NCBI GenBank assembly: GCA_900450595.1
Contig: UGGS01000002.1
Span: 620,001 to 684,000 of the forward strand
Direction of reading: 5' to 3'
From: [Flavobacterium] thermophilum
GTDB lineage: Bacteria > Bacillota > Bacilli > Bacillales > Anoxybacillaceae
Length of the DNA: 64,000 nt
Shown in pieces: positions 18,335 to 25,798 of this stretch. The notes beneath the pieces were generated by a model, which saw only the letters and a list, made by a program, of their open reading frames with translations, did no database searches and was not told the DNA's origin. Numbering within the stretch: position 1 is the first letter of the stretch; every line of letters starts with the position of its first letter. The translations under genes and the position numbers were made by a program.

Positions 18335-19378
18335 CTATTCTTTGCCGCAGAACTCTTCGTCGTAGTAGAGGTCCTGCCCAAGCTCCACTCGGCCGAAAAA
18401 GAGGGGCTGAGGCTCCTCGACCAGCTCCAGGCGGTAGACGGTGCTGACGTAGAAGGGGATATCGGGCTCCTTGACCGGCACCGGTGCCATGCGTGCCCAG
18501 TCTAGGGCCACAATGTCCTCCAACAGGTAGTCCTGGAAGGCGCCCAGCATGTCAGTGATGGCATAGCCCATGTCGAGAATGCCCTGCTGGATCTGCCGCC
18601 ATTTCCGCCAAGAGGCCTCCAGGTAAGAGAGGCCAAAGTAGCCCGCGGCACCGGGCCCACGCAGCCCCTCTGTGCAGCGGCTTAAAAAAAGCAGGAGGCC
18701 CTTGACGGTGTCGACCGGGTCCGTGAAGAACACATCAAACTGGCCGCGGAGATGGGACGGCAATTCATCCCGCACGTCGTAGACCTCAGCGTGGACGTGG
18801 TCCCAACCACGGTCCCGAGCCACGTCGCGAATGAAGGTGATGATGCGCTCGTCCACATCCAGGACGCAGATGCGCCGCGGCAGCCCCGAGAGCGCGGCCG
18901 CAATGCCCGTGAGGTCGTCGTCTCCCAGCAGCAGAATGTCGCGCCCCACCAGATCTCCCCGCTGGGCCATCAGGGCCAGCCGTCGCACGGTGGTCTCGGG
19001 CGTCACGTATCCCTGGTCAAAGTCGGGCGTCGCCTTGGGCCGCATGGCTGCGATATCTTGGAAAGCAGCAAGGACGCTGTCAAAAGGCGGCCTCAGAACA
19101 ATGCCGCGCCCCGCGCAAGCCTCACAACGCTGTTCGGCCACCCGTTCCAGACTCAGAGTTTCCGCCTGCTGACGCCCCGCCTCGGTGATCACGAAGCGAT
19201 CGCCGTCGTAGACCACCAGTTCGCCCTCCAGGAGCGACTGCAGGGCCTTCAGCACCTGGTGGGTCTGGGCTTGCGCTGCCCGCATCAGCTCCCAGTAAGA
19301 TTTGGGACCGAAGTAGAGTGCACGAAGCAGAAGCGCGTCGATCCGACGGTTTTCCGCAGCAATACCTATTGTCGACAT
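18335..19378 (-). CDS. bpsA: Branched-chain polyamine synthase (N4-bis(aminopropyl)spermidine synthase family)
   Basis: Aminopropyltransferase family (formerly DUF43) that adds two aminopropyl groups to the central nitrogen of spermidine; branched polyamines are typical of thermophiles. The 347-residue protein has an N-terminal winged-helix-like region (about 10-75), a CEAC pair (85-88), DFDQGYVT (119-126), the acidic GDDDLTG loop (152-158) and FTDPVDT (218-224), all family marks. ATG 19378 follows AAAGGAG at good spacing. The gene is strikingly GC-rich beside its AT-rich neighbours, which suggests separate transfer. It lies downstream of speE on the same strand, so SpeE could provide its spermidine. 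Enzyme family confident; exact product inferred. Confidence 0.85.
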   Translation of the reverse strand: MSTIGIAAENRRIDALLLRALYFGPKSYWELMRAAQAQTHQVLKALQSLLEGELVVYDGDRFVITEAGRQQAETLSLERVAEQRCEACAGRGIVLRPPFDSVLAAFQDIAAMRPKATPDFDQGYVTPETTVRRLALMAQRGDLVGRDILLLGDDDLTGIAAALSGLPRRICVLDVDERIITFIRDVARDRGWDHVHAEVYDVRDELPSHLRGQFDVFFTDPVDTVKGLLLFLSRCTEGLRGPGAAGYFGLSYLEASWRKWRQIQQGILDMGYAITDMLGAFQDYLLEDIVALDWARMAPVPVKEPDIPFYVSTVYRLELVEEPQPLFFGRVELGQDLYYDEEFCGKE

Positions 19379-19680
19379 AGGTACCACTCCTTTCGCTCTA
19401 AAAGAGTAAAAGAGTAGAGACGCATTTCGCCACGACTTCCTTAGTTTTCAGCGATCGCCGAGAAAACATACGTGGTGGTTCAAACGTTTTTGGAATGTTT
19501 GTCTGTTGTCTTCTTAGTGTGGGTCTAACAAGCATCCGGCTACATGTCTTCAATGGTTTTTTCTTCGTGACCATCACGATTCCCATTCAGATCATTTTTC
19601 CATAAAACTGCTTGCGACCGCTCTAAGTCGCTGCTAGCATCAATATATACGTTTCCCGAGCATGTCTCATCAAAGCGCAC
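19379..19680. other. Spacer between speE and bpsA
   Basis: About 300 bases with no gene I can support. A 62-codon open frame at 19398-19586 on the minus strand has no recognisable content. The spacer could hold a bpsA promoter, but none stands out. Confidence 0.4.
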
Positions 19681-20526
19681 TTATTTTCTCTCCACAGTGA
19701 TCAACTCTTGCACGAACACAGGCAACTGGAAAAGGGCTTTGTGCATTCTCGGATGATAATAGCGGGTATCAACTTGATGGAACCTCGTCTCATCCACTTC
19801 CATAGGATCATACTTTTTAGAACCAATCGTAAAGCTCCACAACCCGCTTGGATAGGTAGGAATGCTCGCAGTATAAAGGCGCGTAATTGGGAAGAGCGAA
19901 GAGATATCCTTAAATACTCGACGAATCAGATCACGGTTAAACCAAGGAGATTCCGTTTGTGCAACCATGATTCCGTCTTCTTTTAGTGCTTCAAAAATCG
20001 ATTGATAAAACGGCTTTTGGAACAAGCCAACAGCTGGTCCCACAGGCTCGGTGGAATCCACCAAAATCACATCATATTTTCCTTTGTTTTCTTCAACATG
20101 TTTAATTCCGTCAACTACTTCAATTTTGACGCGTGGATCATCTAAAGCACCCGCGATTTTGGGGAAATAAGTTTTGGAAGCTTCGATCACTTTGCCATCA
20201 ATCTCTGCCAAAGTAGCTGTTTTTACCGAAGGATATTTTAAAATCTCACGAATGGCTCCCCCATCTCCACCGCCAACAACAAGCACATGTTCCGGATTAG
20301 GATGGGTATTCATCGCCACATGGGTAATCATTTCATGGTATACAAACTCATCAACATCGGTAGTCATTACCATGCCATCTAAAACAAGCATGTTGCCAAA
20401 TTGGACTGTTTCAATTACATCAAGGGTTTGAAATTCCGTTTTTTCATGGTGTAAAGTACGACGAATCTTGGTTGTGATTCCATGATCGAGAGTTTGTTTT
20501 TCTGTATACCACAGTTCCATCTCCAT
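19681..20526 (-). CDS. speE: Spermidine synthase (polyamine aminopropyltransferase)
   Basis: Transfers the aminopropyl group of decarboxylated SAM to putrescine, giving spermidine. The protein has 281 residues, or 279 if started at the second ATG. It contains ELWYTEKQT, the SAM-binding GGGDGG at 85-90 and the catalytic DSTEPVGPA at 157-165. It follows two GNAT genes at a 194-base gap and precedes bpsA. No speD or ornithine/agmatine gene is in the window, so decarboxylated SAM and putrescine must come from elsewhere. Confidence 0.95.
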   Translation of the reverse strand: MEMELWYTEKQTLDHGITTKIRRTLHHEKTEFQTLDVIETVQFGNMLVLDGMVMTTDVDEFVYHEMITHVAMNTHPNPEHVLVVGGGDGGAIREILKYPSVKTATLAEIDGKVIEASKTYFPKIAGALDDPRVKIEVVDGIKHVEENKGKYDVILVDSTEPVGPAVGLFQKPFYQSIFEALKEDGIMVAQTESPWFNRDLIRRVFKDISSLFPITRLYTASIPTYPSGLWSFTIGSKKYDPMEVDETRFHQVDTRYYHPRMHKALFQLPVFVQELITVERK

Positions 20527-20720
20527 CCTGTAAAAGTCCTCTCTCCTTTATTCGAATTTTGAAATAAGTTCTAGTTGTAATGTGCTATTAAGATAAAGCA
20601 TCCTTCATCTTTCAGATACCGAATAGCATTCTTGCTGCTTTCGATAGAGAAACAATAAAGGATGCCGCTAAATCCGGAAAAATTTTTTAAGGTTTCATGA
20701 GCATTGCGTTTCTATAGGGT

Positions 20721-21401
20721 TTAAATCGGTAATAGTGTGACGGTATCTTTCGCTTCCAGATTTTCAATCATTTCATACCAAGAATTCGGTTTATTCGATA
20801 AGACAGAATAATAACGTTTCAAAAACTTCACAACAAGATCTGCTGGAAGTTCATTCACGCTATCGTCCATCGGAAGAAAACAAAGATCAAGACCAGTTAC
20901 GGCTTCTCCATCATTGTTCCAAGATGGATGGACATAAGGGAAGTCAAGCCGCTTATATCCCAAATGAGATAATACCTCACGACGAACATATGGATCCATC
21001 GGCTTAATCCCGCCAAATTCATAATGCTCTACCCGATAAGGATCATAAATTTCGGCGAACATGCCATATAACTGCTTTCCATTTGCTGCAGCCCAGTTGT
21101 TCAAATCTTCTAACCGCTTTTTGGCTAAAAATCGACCGATCCCTAGTCCTGCTTGGCCGATAATGGTAAAATCTGTCATTGCGACATTTAAATCTTCATA
21201 ATAGCGATACTCTGTCGCACCTACTACCTCTCCTTCGTGAACAGCAACACACACACGAATTCCCGGATCTTCCAGAGGCTCTTTCCATAAATCGAATGCT
21301 AATACTTCTTCAGGAGGAAATACATTTTGCATCAATTGGTGCATTTTTTTAAACAAAGGGTCTTCAATACTCGTAATTCTGCGATATTCCATCTTCATCA
21401 T
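20721..21401 (-). CDS. GNAT-family N-acetyltransferase (second of a pair)
   Basis: A 226-residue acyl-CoA-dependent acetyltransferase by fold. The acetyl-CoA loop shows as TIIGQAGLGIGRFLAKKRLE. The acceptor is unknown; the neighbours suggest an amine. Three in-frame ATGs lie near the start behind AAGGAGA, so the true start may be three codons later. It begins eight bases after the previous GNAT gene and is clearly co-transcribed with it. Confidence 0.75.
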   Translation of the reverse strand: MMKMEYRRITSIEDPLFKKMHQLMQNVFPPEEVLAFDLWKEPLEDPGIRVCVAVHEGEVVGATEYRYYEDLNVAMTDFTIIGQAGLGIGRFLAKKRLEDLNNWAAANGKQLYGMFAEIYDPYRVEHYEFGGIKPMDPYVRREVLSHLGYKRLDFPYVHPSWNNDGEAVTGLDLCFLPMDDSVNELPADLVVKFLKRYYSVLSNKPNSWYEMIENLEAKDTVTLLPI

Positions 21402-21409
21402 TCTCCTTG

Positions 21410-22084
21410 TTAAGATTTTGGTCTATAAAAAGGATTTTTCCATTCCATCAGTGCTGCATAATTGCACGATTCTTCATCCTCTAAATAGTTCGCCACCACT
21501 TTAACAGGTGTACGGCCGCAACGGAGCAGGAAGGTAATAACAGGGTCCTTCAATTCGCCTTTTACTACAGCTTCGAGATATTGTTCCGCTGTCATCTCAT
21601 GAGCTTTTTTATGATAGCCAGGCATTCTCCCTCCGCCTAACAGCCGTTCTAATCCCAAATGAACAACCACTTCATACATGGATAACATCAGCCATTTTCC
21701 CAGCCCTAATTTGCGGTAGGCAGGACGCACGCCAATATCAACAACATAGAGCGTATTCCCGTTTGGGTTATGGTTACGGATATATCCATTATCCGTGATC
21801 TCTTCCCATGTATGATCCGGATGGCTGGGATCAAAGTCAACAATAAGTCCCGTCATCGACCCCGCAATTTCACCATTCACCTCAACACATAAGGCTCCCT
21901 CTGGAAACAGTGTAACATGATTTTTCAGCTGTTCCGTATTCCACCATAATTCAGACGGGAATGGTGGAGGAAAACTTTCCTGTTGAATGCGGATTAAGCC
22001 AGGGAAGTCCTTTTCTTCATAATTTCGGATTACCGCTGGGACAGGACGATCTTGGTCAAAGACGTAAAACTCCTTTCGATACAT
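21410..22084 (-). CDS. GNAT-family N-acetyltransferase (partner of the nitrilase)
   Basis: A 224-residue GNAT protein with the acetyl-CoA loop VRPAYRKLGLGKWLMLSMYE. Many bacteria encode a single protein with a GNAT domain of this type fused to a carbon-nitrogen hydrolase. Here the two halves are adjacent separate genes 34 bases apart, so they very probably act on the same molecule. The substrate is not known. Its position between the nitrilase and speE points to a polyamine or amide-linked amine. Confidence 0.8.
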   Translation of the reverse strand: MYRKEFYVFDQDRPVPAVIRNYEEKDFPGLIRIQQESFPPPFPSELWWNTEQLKNHVTLFPEGALCVEVNGEIAGSMTGLIVDFDPSHPDHTWEEITDNGYIRNHNPNGNTLYVVDIGVRPAYRKLGLGKWLMLSMYEVVVHLGLERLLGGGRMPGYHKKAHEMTAEQYLEAVVKGELKDPVITFLLRCGRTPVKVVANYLEDEESCNYAALMEWKNPFYRPKS

Positions 22085-22118
22085 TCTTCACCCTCCTCAT
22101 AGAGCAGCTAGTCACATC

Positions 22119-22976
22119 TTATTTCCAGTCCGGATAAAGATCCGTGCGCCGATCACGCCACGTAGTGACGGAACCACTTTCGCGAACCTGATATAACAGC
22201 TCTAAATCGAGATCAGCGGTTACAATCATATCATGGTTGATTTCCCCTTCTACCAAGATGCCGCGTGGAGGAAACGGGATGTCGTTCGGTGTAATCACCG
22301 CCGCTTGCCCAAAATTTGCCCGCATAAAATCAACCGTAGGAAGGGAACCTACCGTACCAGTGGTGACGACATAGACTTGATTTTCGATTGCTCTCGCATG
22401 ACTGGTGTAACGGACACGATGAAATCCGTGACGATCATCGGTGCAAGAAGGACAGAAAATGACATCAGCACCCTTGGCCTTTGCCATTCGAACAATTTCT
22501 GGAAATTCGATGTCATAGCAAGTCAACATCGCAATGGTTCCTTTGTCGGTCTCGAACACCTGCAGGCTTTCTCCAGGAGACATGTTCCATTCTTTTACTT
22601 CCGTCGGAGTGATATGAAGCTTTGGCTGTTCGGCGACTCTTCCGTCTGGATAGAATAAATGAGCCACGTTGTATAATCGTCCGCCTTTACGGATGACATG
22701 GGTTCCTCCAATAATATGCATCTTTGTTTGTTTAGCCAAATTAATAAATAAAGACCGATATTGTTCTGTAAAATCAGGAAGATCTTGAATGGTCAAAGGC
22801 TGCCCTTGCTGGTTGCCAATAGACATTAGCTGGGTGGTAAAAAATTCTGGAAACAAGACAAAATCCGCTCCAAACTCTTCCGCTGTTTTAATATAATGTT
22901 CTACTTGTTTGGCAAATTCCTCAAACGATTGGATGGTATGGAGATGATATTGAACCGCTGAAACCCTCAGTCTCAT
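22119..22976 (-). CDS. Carbon-nitrogen hydrolase (nitrilase/omega-amidase superfamily)
   Basis: Hydrolase of amide or nitrile C-N bonds, 285 residues. The Glu-Lys-Cys triad is intact: E44 in FPEFF, K119 in PKLH and C153 in LTCYDIEFPE. It is the first gene of the run nitrilase-GNAT-GNAT-speE-bpsA. Directly upstream lie operator B and a matching promoter. Candidate substrates include N-carbamoyl- or N-acyl-polyamines, but the sequence does not decide this. Confidence 0.87.
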   Translation of the reverse strand: MRLRVSAVQYHLHTIQSFEEFAKQVEHYIKTAEEFGADFVLFPEFFTTQLMSIGNQQGQPLTIQDLPDFTEQYRSLFINLAKQTKMHIIGGTHVIRKGGRLYNVAHLFYPDGRVAEQPKLHITPTEVKEWNMSPGESLQVFETDKGTIAMLTCYDIEFPEIVRMAKAKGADVIFCPSCTDDRHGFHRVRYTSHARAIENQVYVVTTGTVGSLPTVDFMRANFGQAAVITPNDIPFPPRGILVEGEINHDMIVTADLDLELLYQVRESGSVTTWRDRRTDLYPDWK

Positions 22977-23039
22977 AGTATCCCCCTCTCTTGTTATCCA
23001 TCTAGTAACGTTTCGCCTCAGTCATGTGGCGTTACTGAT

Positions 23040-23093
23040 ATTATTAGACACATCATTCAATTTAACAAGTACACACTTTCTTGTTACATAGTG
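23040..23093 (-). promoter_or_regulatory. HxlR-type operator B and promoter of the nitrilase-GNAT-speE run
   Basis: On the minus strand the 29-base motif (23093 down to 23065) begins CACTATGT and ends TACTTGT. It runs into -35 TTGTTA (23068-23063), and 17 bases later comes -10 AATAAT (23045-23040). The layout is the same as at hxlA and the iron alcohol dehydrogenase. It is about 65 bases before the nitrilase start. Confidence 0.65.
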
Positions 23094-23219
23094 TGAAAAA
23101 GTATACTAAAAGAGGATAAACGAAAAAGGAGAATAAAAAAAGAAGTCTGCAGAAACGATGAGGGATCTAATGATGGAGATAATGTTTTGTGAGCTGCAAC
23201 CACTCTTAACCTACTGCCG

Positions 23220-23275
23220 CTTCTATGGGAATCCCCCGCACATTAGAAGCAGGAGTCTTCTCTCCTTAACTTATG
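23220..23275. repeat. Possible relic of an IS605/IS1341-type end
   Basis: GCTTCTA and TAGAAGC form a hairpin, followed by CAGGAGTCTTCTCTCCTTAA. This resembles GTGGGAGTCTTCTCGCCTAA at the end of the tnpB element (11930-11949). It is short and degenerate. The rest of 23100-23360 shows nothing else I can support. Confidence 0.35.
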
Positions 23276-23362
23276 TAAATGAATCCCCTACTGACGAAAT
23301 TTCAGGAGAGTTTCTGTCAGACCGGTCTCACATCCAAACAGTCATCAACGTACATACAGAAA

Positions 23363-23409
23363 AACCAACGGACAGCGGATCTTTCATAAAAGATTGTTGT
23401 CCGTTGGTT
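23363..23409 (-). terminator. Terminator after hxlR
   Basis: AACCAACGGACA (23363-23374) pairs with TGTCCGTTGGTT (23398-23409) around an inner stem. On the minus strand the hairpin is followed by TTTTT. It lies about 100 bases after the hxlR stop. Confidence 0.8.
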
Positions 23410-23510
23410 TTAACTTGCATCTTAATGAGCGTATATTTTCTATAAAATTTTTCCTGCCAGTAATAAGGCAAGCAGGGAGTTTGCGAAGCTTTAACGGAGG
23501 AAGAGCTTTT

Positions 23511-23876
23511 CTATTTGGCGGCCTCATTGATTTTTACTTGACCTTTTACGACCGTCTCCATATAGTTTTTGCCCCATTCATACATGGCATCAAGAATTGG
23601 CATCAGGCTTTTTCCATGCTCGGTCAGTGAATATTCCACTTTTGGCGGAACAACAGGATAGACTTCGCGATGAACAATTTGATCTTGCTCCAGCTCTCGC
23701 AACTGGTTAACCAGCATTCTTTGGGTGATCCCCGGCATGAGAGCTTTTAGTTCGCTAAACCGCTTCTTTCCCCCTTTTCCTAGATGCCATAAAATAAGCA
23801 TTTTCCATTTACCGCCAATAACAGCGAGCGTTAATTCTTTTTCACAGTTATACGTTTTGCCACAAACGTGTCCCAT
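23511..23876 (-). CDS. hxlR: HxlR-family transcriptional regulator
   Basis: Winged-helix regulator; in B. subtilis HxlR activates hxlAB in response to formaldehyde. The 121-residue protein starts [20 protein letters not shown], with two N-terminal cysteines (C5, C11), one of which is the probable aldehyde-sensing residue of this family. It continues with [20 protein letters not shown] and [17 protein letters not shown] (recognition helix). A GGGGGGTGAAACG leader precedes the ATG. It is separated from hxlAB by the polyamine operon, and a copy of the 29-base operator overlaps its own promoter. Confidence 0.92.
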   Translation of the reverse strand: MGHVCGKTYNCEKELTLAVIGGKWKMLILWHLGKGGKKRFSELKALMPGITQRMLVNQLRELEQDQIVHREVYPVVPPKVEYSLTEHGKSLMPILDAMYEWGKNYMETVVKGQVKINEAAK

Positions 23877-23899
23877 CGTTTCACCCCCCTATGTTGTTT

Positions 23900-23954
23900 A
23901 TTATAACCTATAGTATACTCTTTGTCACTTTATGATAATAAAGCACCTACTCAC
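23900..23954 (-). promoter_or_regulatory. hxlR promoter with HxlR-type operator C
   Basis: On the minus strand, -35 GTGACA (23928-23923), 17 bases, -10 TATAAT (23905-23900). The 29-base motif (23926-23954, reading on the plus strand, starting CACTTTAT and ending TACTCAC) overlaps this -35. It is oriented opposite to the gene, unlike sites A, B and D. No good plus-strand promoter follows, so autoregulation is the likely role. Confidence 0.6.
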
Positions 23955-24140
23955 AAATAAATGTTATACATATTTATTCTCACACATAGCAGACCCCATT
24001 CATTCCTTCTGGATGGTAACAGTCTTTTCATGATACATCCCGTTCATTGTATCTATCCTGAAAACACCATTTAAGACAAAAAAACGGGACCCACCTAGCC
24101 TTCGGAATCGAATTCCAAAGGAAGGTATTTCAGTATATAT

Positions 24141-24180
24141 ATGGTTAATAAGTGCTATGCATGGTTAATAAGTGCTATGC
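24141..24180. repeat. Perfect 20-bp tandem repeat at the IS110 transposase stop
   Basis: The 20-base unit beginning ATGGTTAATA occurs twice head-to-tail (24141-24160 and 24161-24180). The transposase stop codon (24175-24177) lies in the second unit. It is inside the element's 3' non-coding region. Confidence 0.9.
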
Positions 24181-25395
24181 ACTCGTTTTTTCCAGTTTCA
24201 CTTCGTACCCTAACCCCTCTAATCGTTTCACCGTTTGACGCACGATGCTCGCTTCTCGCTGCCGATCCCAGTAGTCGGCTCCCAACTCTCTATACGGTTC
24301 CTTTCGAGTTAAGATGTAATAGATCATTTCTAAAATCGTTCTCCCGACCGCGACACTCGCTCGATTCGCTCCTCTTCGTTTGGCGATCCGATGATACTTG
24401 GCCGATAGGTACGTGTTCTTCGTTCGGGCGGCGGCACGGGCGCATTCCACGAGGCACGACCTTAGCTTCTTGTTCCCTTTCCTCGTTCGACCTGACAACC
24501 GTTTCCCTGCACTCTCATGATTCCCGGGAGCCATTCCGGCCCATGAGGCCAAGTGCGCGGCGGTAGGGAACCGGCTCATGTCCGTCCCGATTTCCGCTAC
24601 AATTTGTTCCGCGCTTTGCCGCCTCACTCCCGGGATCGTATCGATGAGCTCCAGCGCTTCATGAAAAGGGCGCGTTCGTTCCTCGATTTCTCGATCCAAC
24701 CGGGCAATCGCTTCATCTAAATACTCCACATGACGCCATTGCTCAGCCAGCATCATGCGTTGATGCGGCCCTATCATTCCTTTCAACGCGCGCCGGAGCT
24801 CTTCCGTTTTTTGTTTCAGCCGCCCTTTGGCGAGCTGGGCGAGGGCCGCCGGATCGTTCTTTCCTTCGATAAGGGCGCGAATGATGAGCCGGGCCGACAT
24901 CCCGTTGATGTCGGATACGACCGAAGAAAGCTTGATATTGGCTCCTTCCAGCACTTTTTGGATGCGGTTGAGCTCCCGTGCCCGTTCCTCGATCAAACTG
25001 CGCCGATAACGGACCAGTTCCCGGAGCTCCCGCTGAGCCCGATGAGGGATGTAACTCCCTTTTAGCAATCCATGGCGAAGCAAGTCCGCGATCCATTCAG
25101 CATCTTTGACATCGGTCTTTCGCCCGGGAACCGCTTTGATGTGTTGGGCATTGACGACAAGCACTTCGATCGGCTCTGCTTCGAGGAGATTATACACTGG
25201 CTTCCAATATACGCCCGTCGACTCCATGGCAACGTGCGTCACCTTTTTTTCTTTCAGCCAATCCACCAACTCCTCGAGATCGTCGGTCAGCGTACCAAAC
25301 GTGCGAATCTCTTTTCCTTCAGGGGTAAGGGCGCAAGCCGTAATCGATTGCTTATGCACGTCCAATCCACAACAGCGTTCATACAAGACGCGCAT
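24175..25395 (-). CDS. IS110-family transposase (DEDD recombinase)
   Basis: RNA-guided recombinase, 406 residues. The RuvC-like N-terminus has D12 (GLDVHKQ), E58 (AMESTGVYW), D95 and D98 (TDVKDAEW), the DEDD tetrad. The C-terminal domain contains TIPGVRRQSAEQIVAEIGTD and NHESAGKRLSGRTRKGNKKL, which carries the conserved serine region. I start at ATG 25395 (MRVLYERCCGLDVHKQ) behind GGGAGG. The longer open frame to 25545 would run through the bridge-RNA region. The gene appears intact. Confidence 0.93.
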   Translation of the reverse strand: MRVLYERCCGLDVHKQSITACALTPEGKEIRTFGTLTDDLEELVDWLKEKKVTHVAMESTGVYWKPVYNLLEAEPIEVLVVNAQHIKAVPGRKTDVKDAEWIADLLRHGLLKGSYIPHRAQRELRELVRYRRSLIEERARELNRIQKVLEGANIKLSSVVSDINGMSARLIIRALIEGKNDPAALAQLAKGRLKQKTEELRRALKGMIGPHQRMMLAEQWRHVEYLDEAIARLDREIEERTRPFHEALELIDTIPGVRRQSAEQIVAEIGTDMSRFPTAAHLASWAGMAPGNHESAGKRLSGRTRKGNKKLRSCLVECARAAARTKNTYLSAKYHRIAKRRGANRASVAVGRTILEMIYYILTRKEPYRELGADYWDRQREASIVRQTVKRLEGLGYEVKLEKTSA

Positions 25396-25428
25396 CGGTC
25401 TCCCTCCCTGCTTCGTTCTCAAAAACAG

Positions 25429-25570
25429 CTGGTGCAGCAGCCTTTGTTCAAGCATTCTATCCTGCGTGCTTCCCTCAAGGGAGCGACATTCCGTAGTGCA
25501 CCAGACTACTGGGGTCCGTCTATATATCGGACTTTTACGTACCATAGATACAACGACCTCATGACCCCAG
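25429..25570 (-). ncRNA. IS110 bridge RNA (target and donor loops)
   Basis: Upstream of the transposase two adjacent stem-loops form on the minus strand. The target loop (25570 to 25509) is closed by CTGGGGTC/GACCCCAG, the donor loop (25504 to 25429) by CTGGTGCA/TGCACCAG. The target loop contains TTGTATCTAT, identical to the left flank plus core at 24047-24056. It also contains TATATAGAC, the reverse complement of GTCTATATA at the right junction. The donor loop contains CAGGATAG, the reverse complement of core plus element end CTATCCTG (24053-24060). Order and pairing agree with the published IS110 bridge-RNA model. The left donor guide was not clearly identified. Confidence 0.8.
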
Positions 25571-25706
25571 CTGCAAGGAGACCATTCGACAGAAGGTTGT
25601 TTTCATCCTTCCGATGGTGACGAAATTTTTTTGTCATGGGAGTCTATATACCTTTATACCTTTTATATCATTAAGTATATTTTTTTACACTATATTATAT
25701 TTTTAT

Positions 25707-25760
25707 CACTACATGATAATAAAGTGCGTACTTCTCAATAAGTTTTATACACATTATACT
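25707..25760 (+). promoter_or_regulatory. HxlR-type operator D and promoter of the iron alcohol dehydrogenase
   Basis: The 29-base motif at 25707-25735 begins CACTACAT and ends TACTTCT. It runs into -35 TTCTCA (25732-25737), and 17 bases later comes -10 TATACT (25755-25760). The last 17 bases of the motif are identical to site A before hxlA. Confidence 0.7.
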
Positions 25761-25798
25761 AGCATCTGTAAACAATCACGAGTACTGGAGGGAGCAGC

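Larger units (their letters stand above)
24055..25643 (-). mobile_element. IS110-family insertion sequence
   Basis: A complete element of about 1.59 kb between two CT core dinucleotides (24053-24054 and 25644-25645). Removing it restores the sequence TTGTAT-CT-ATATACC in the hxlR-alcohol dehydrogenase intergenic region. The ends were set by matching the element's own bridge-RNA guides to the flanks. It has one transposase gene reading leftward, a 250-base 5' region with the bridge RNA and a 120-base 3' region. The insertion separates hxlR with operator C from operator D and the dehydrogenase, without touching either promoter. Confidence 0.85.

Noticed and set aside
23158..23445. 95-codon plus-strand open frame before hxlR
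   Set aside because: It runs through an IS-end-like hairpin and the hxlR terminator and has no recognisable protein content.
23926..23979. Operator C considered as part of a rightward promoter
   Set aside because: At the position where sites A, B and D have a -10, this one has TTATTC with -35 TCACAA, a poor match. The good promoter here points left into hxlR.
24141..24180. Direct repeats considered as a CRISPR remnant
   Set aside because: Only two units with no spacer between them and no cas genes; it is a simple tandem duplication inside an IS110.
25396..25545. N-terminal extension of the IS110 transposase to 25545
   Set aside because: The extra 50 codons run through the bridge-RNA stems, have no IS110 similarity, and GGGAGG stands directly before the ATG at 25395.
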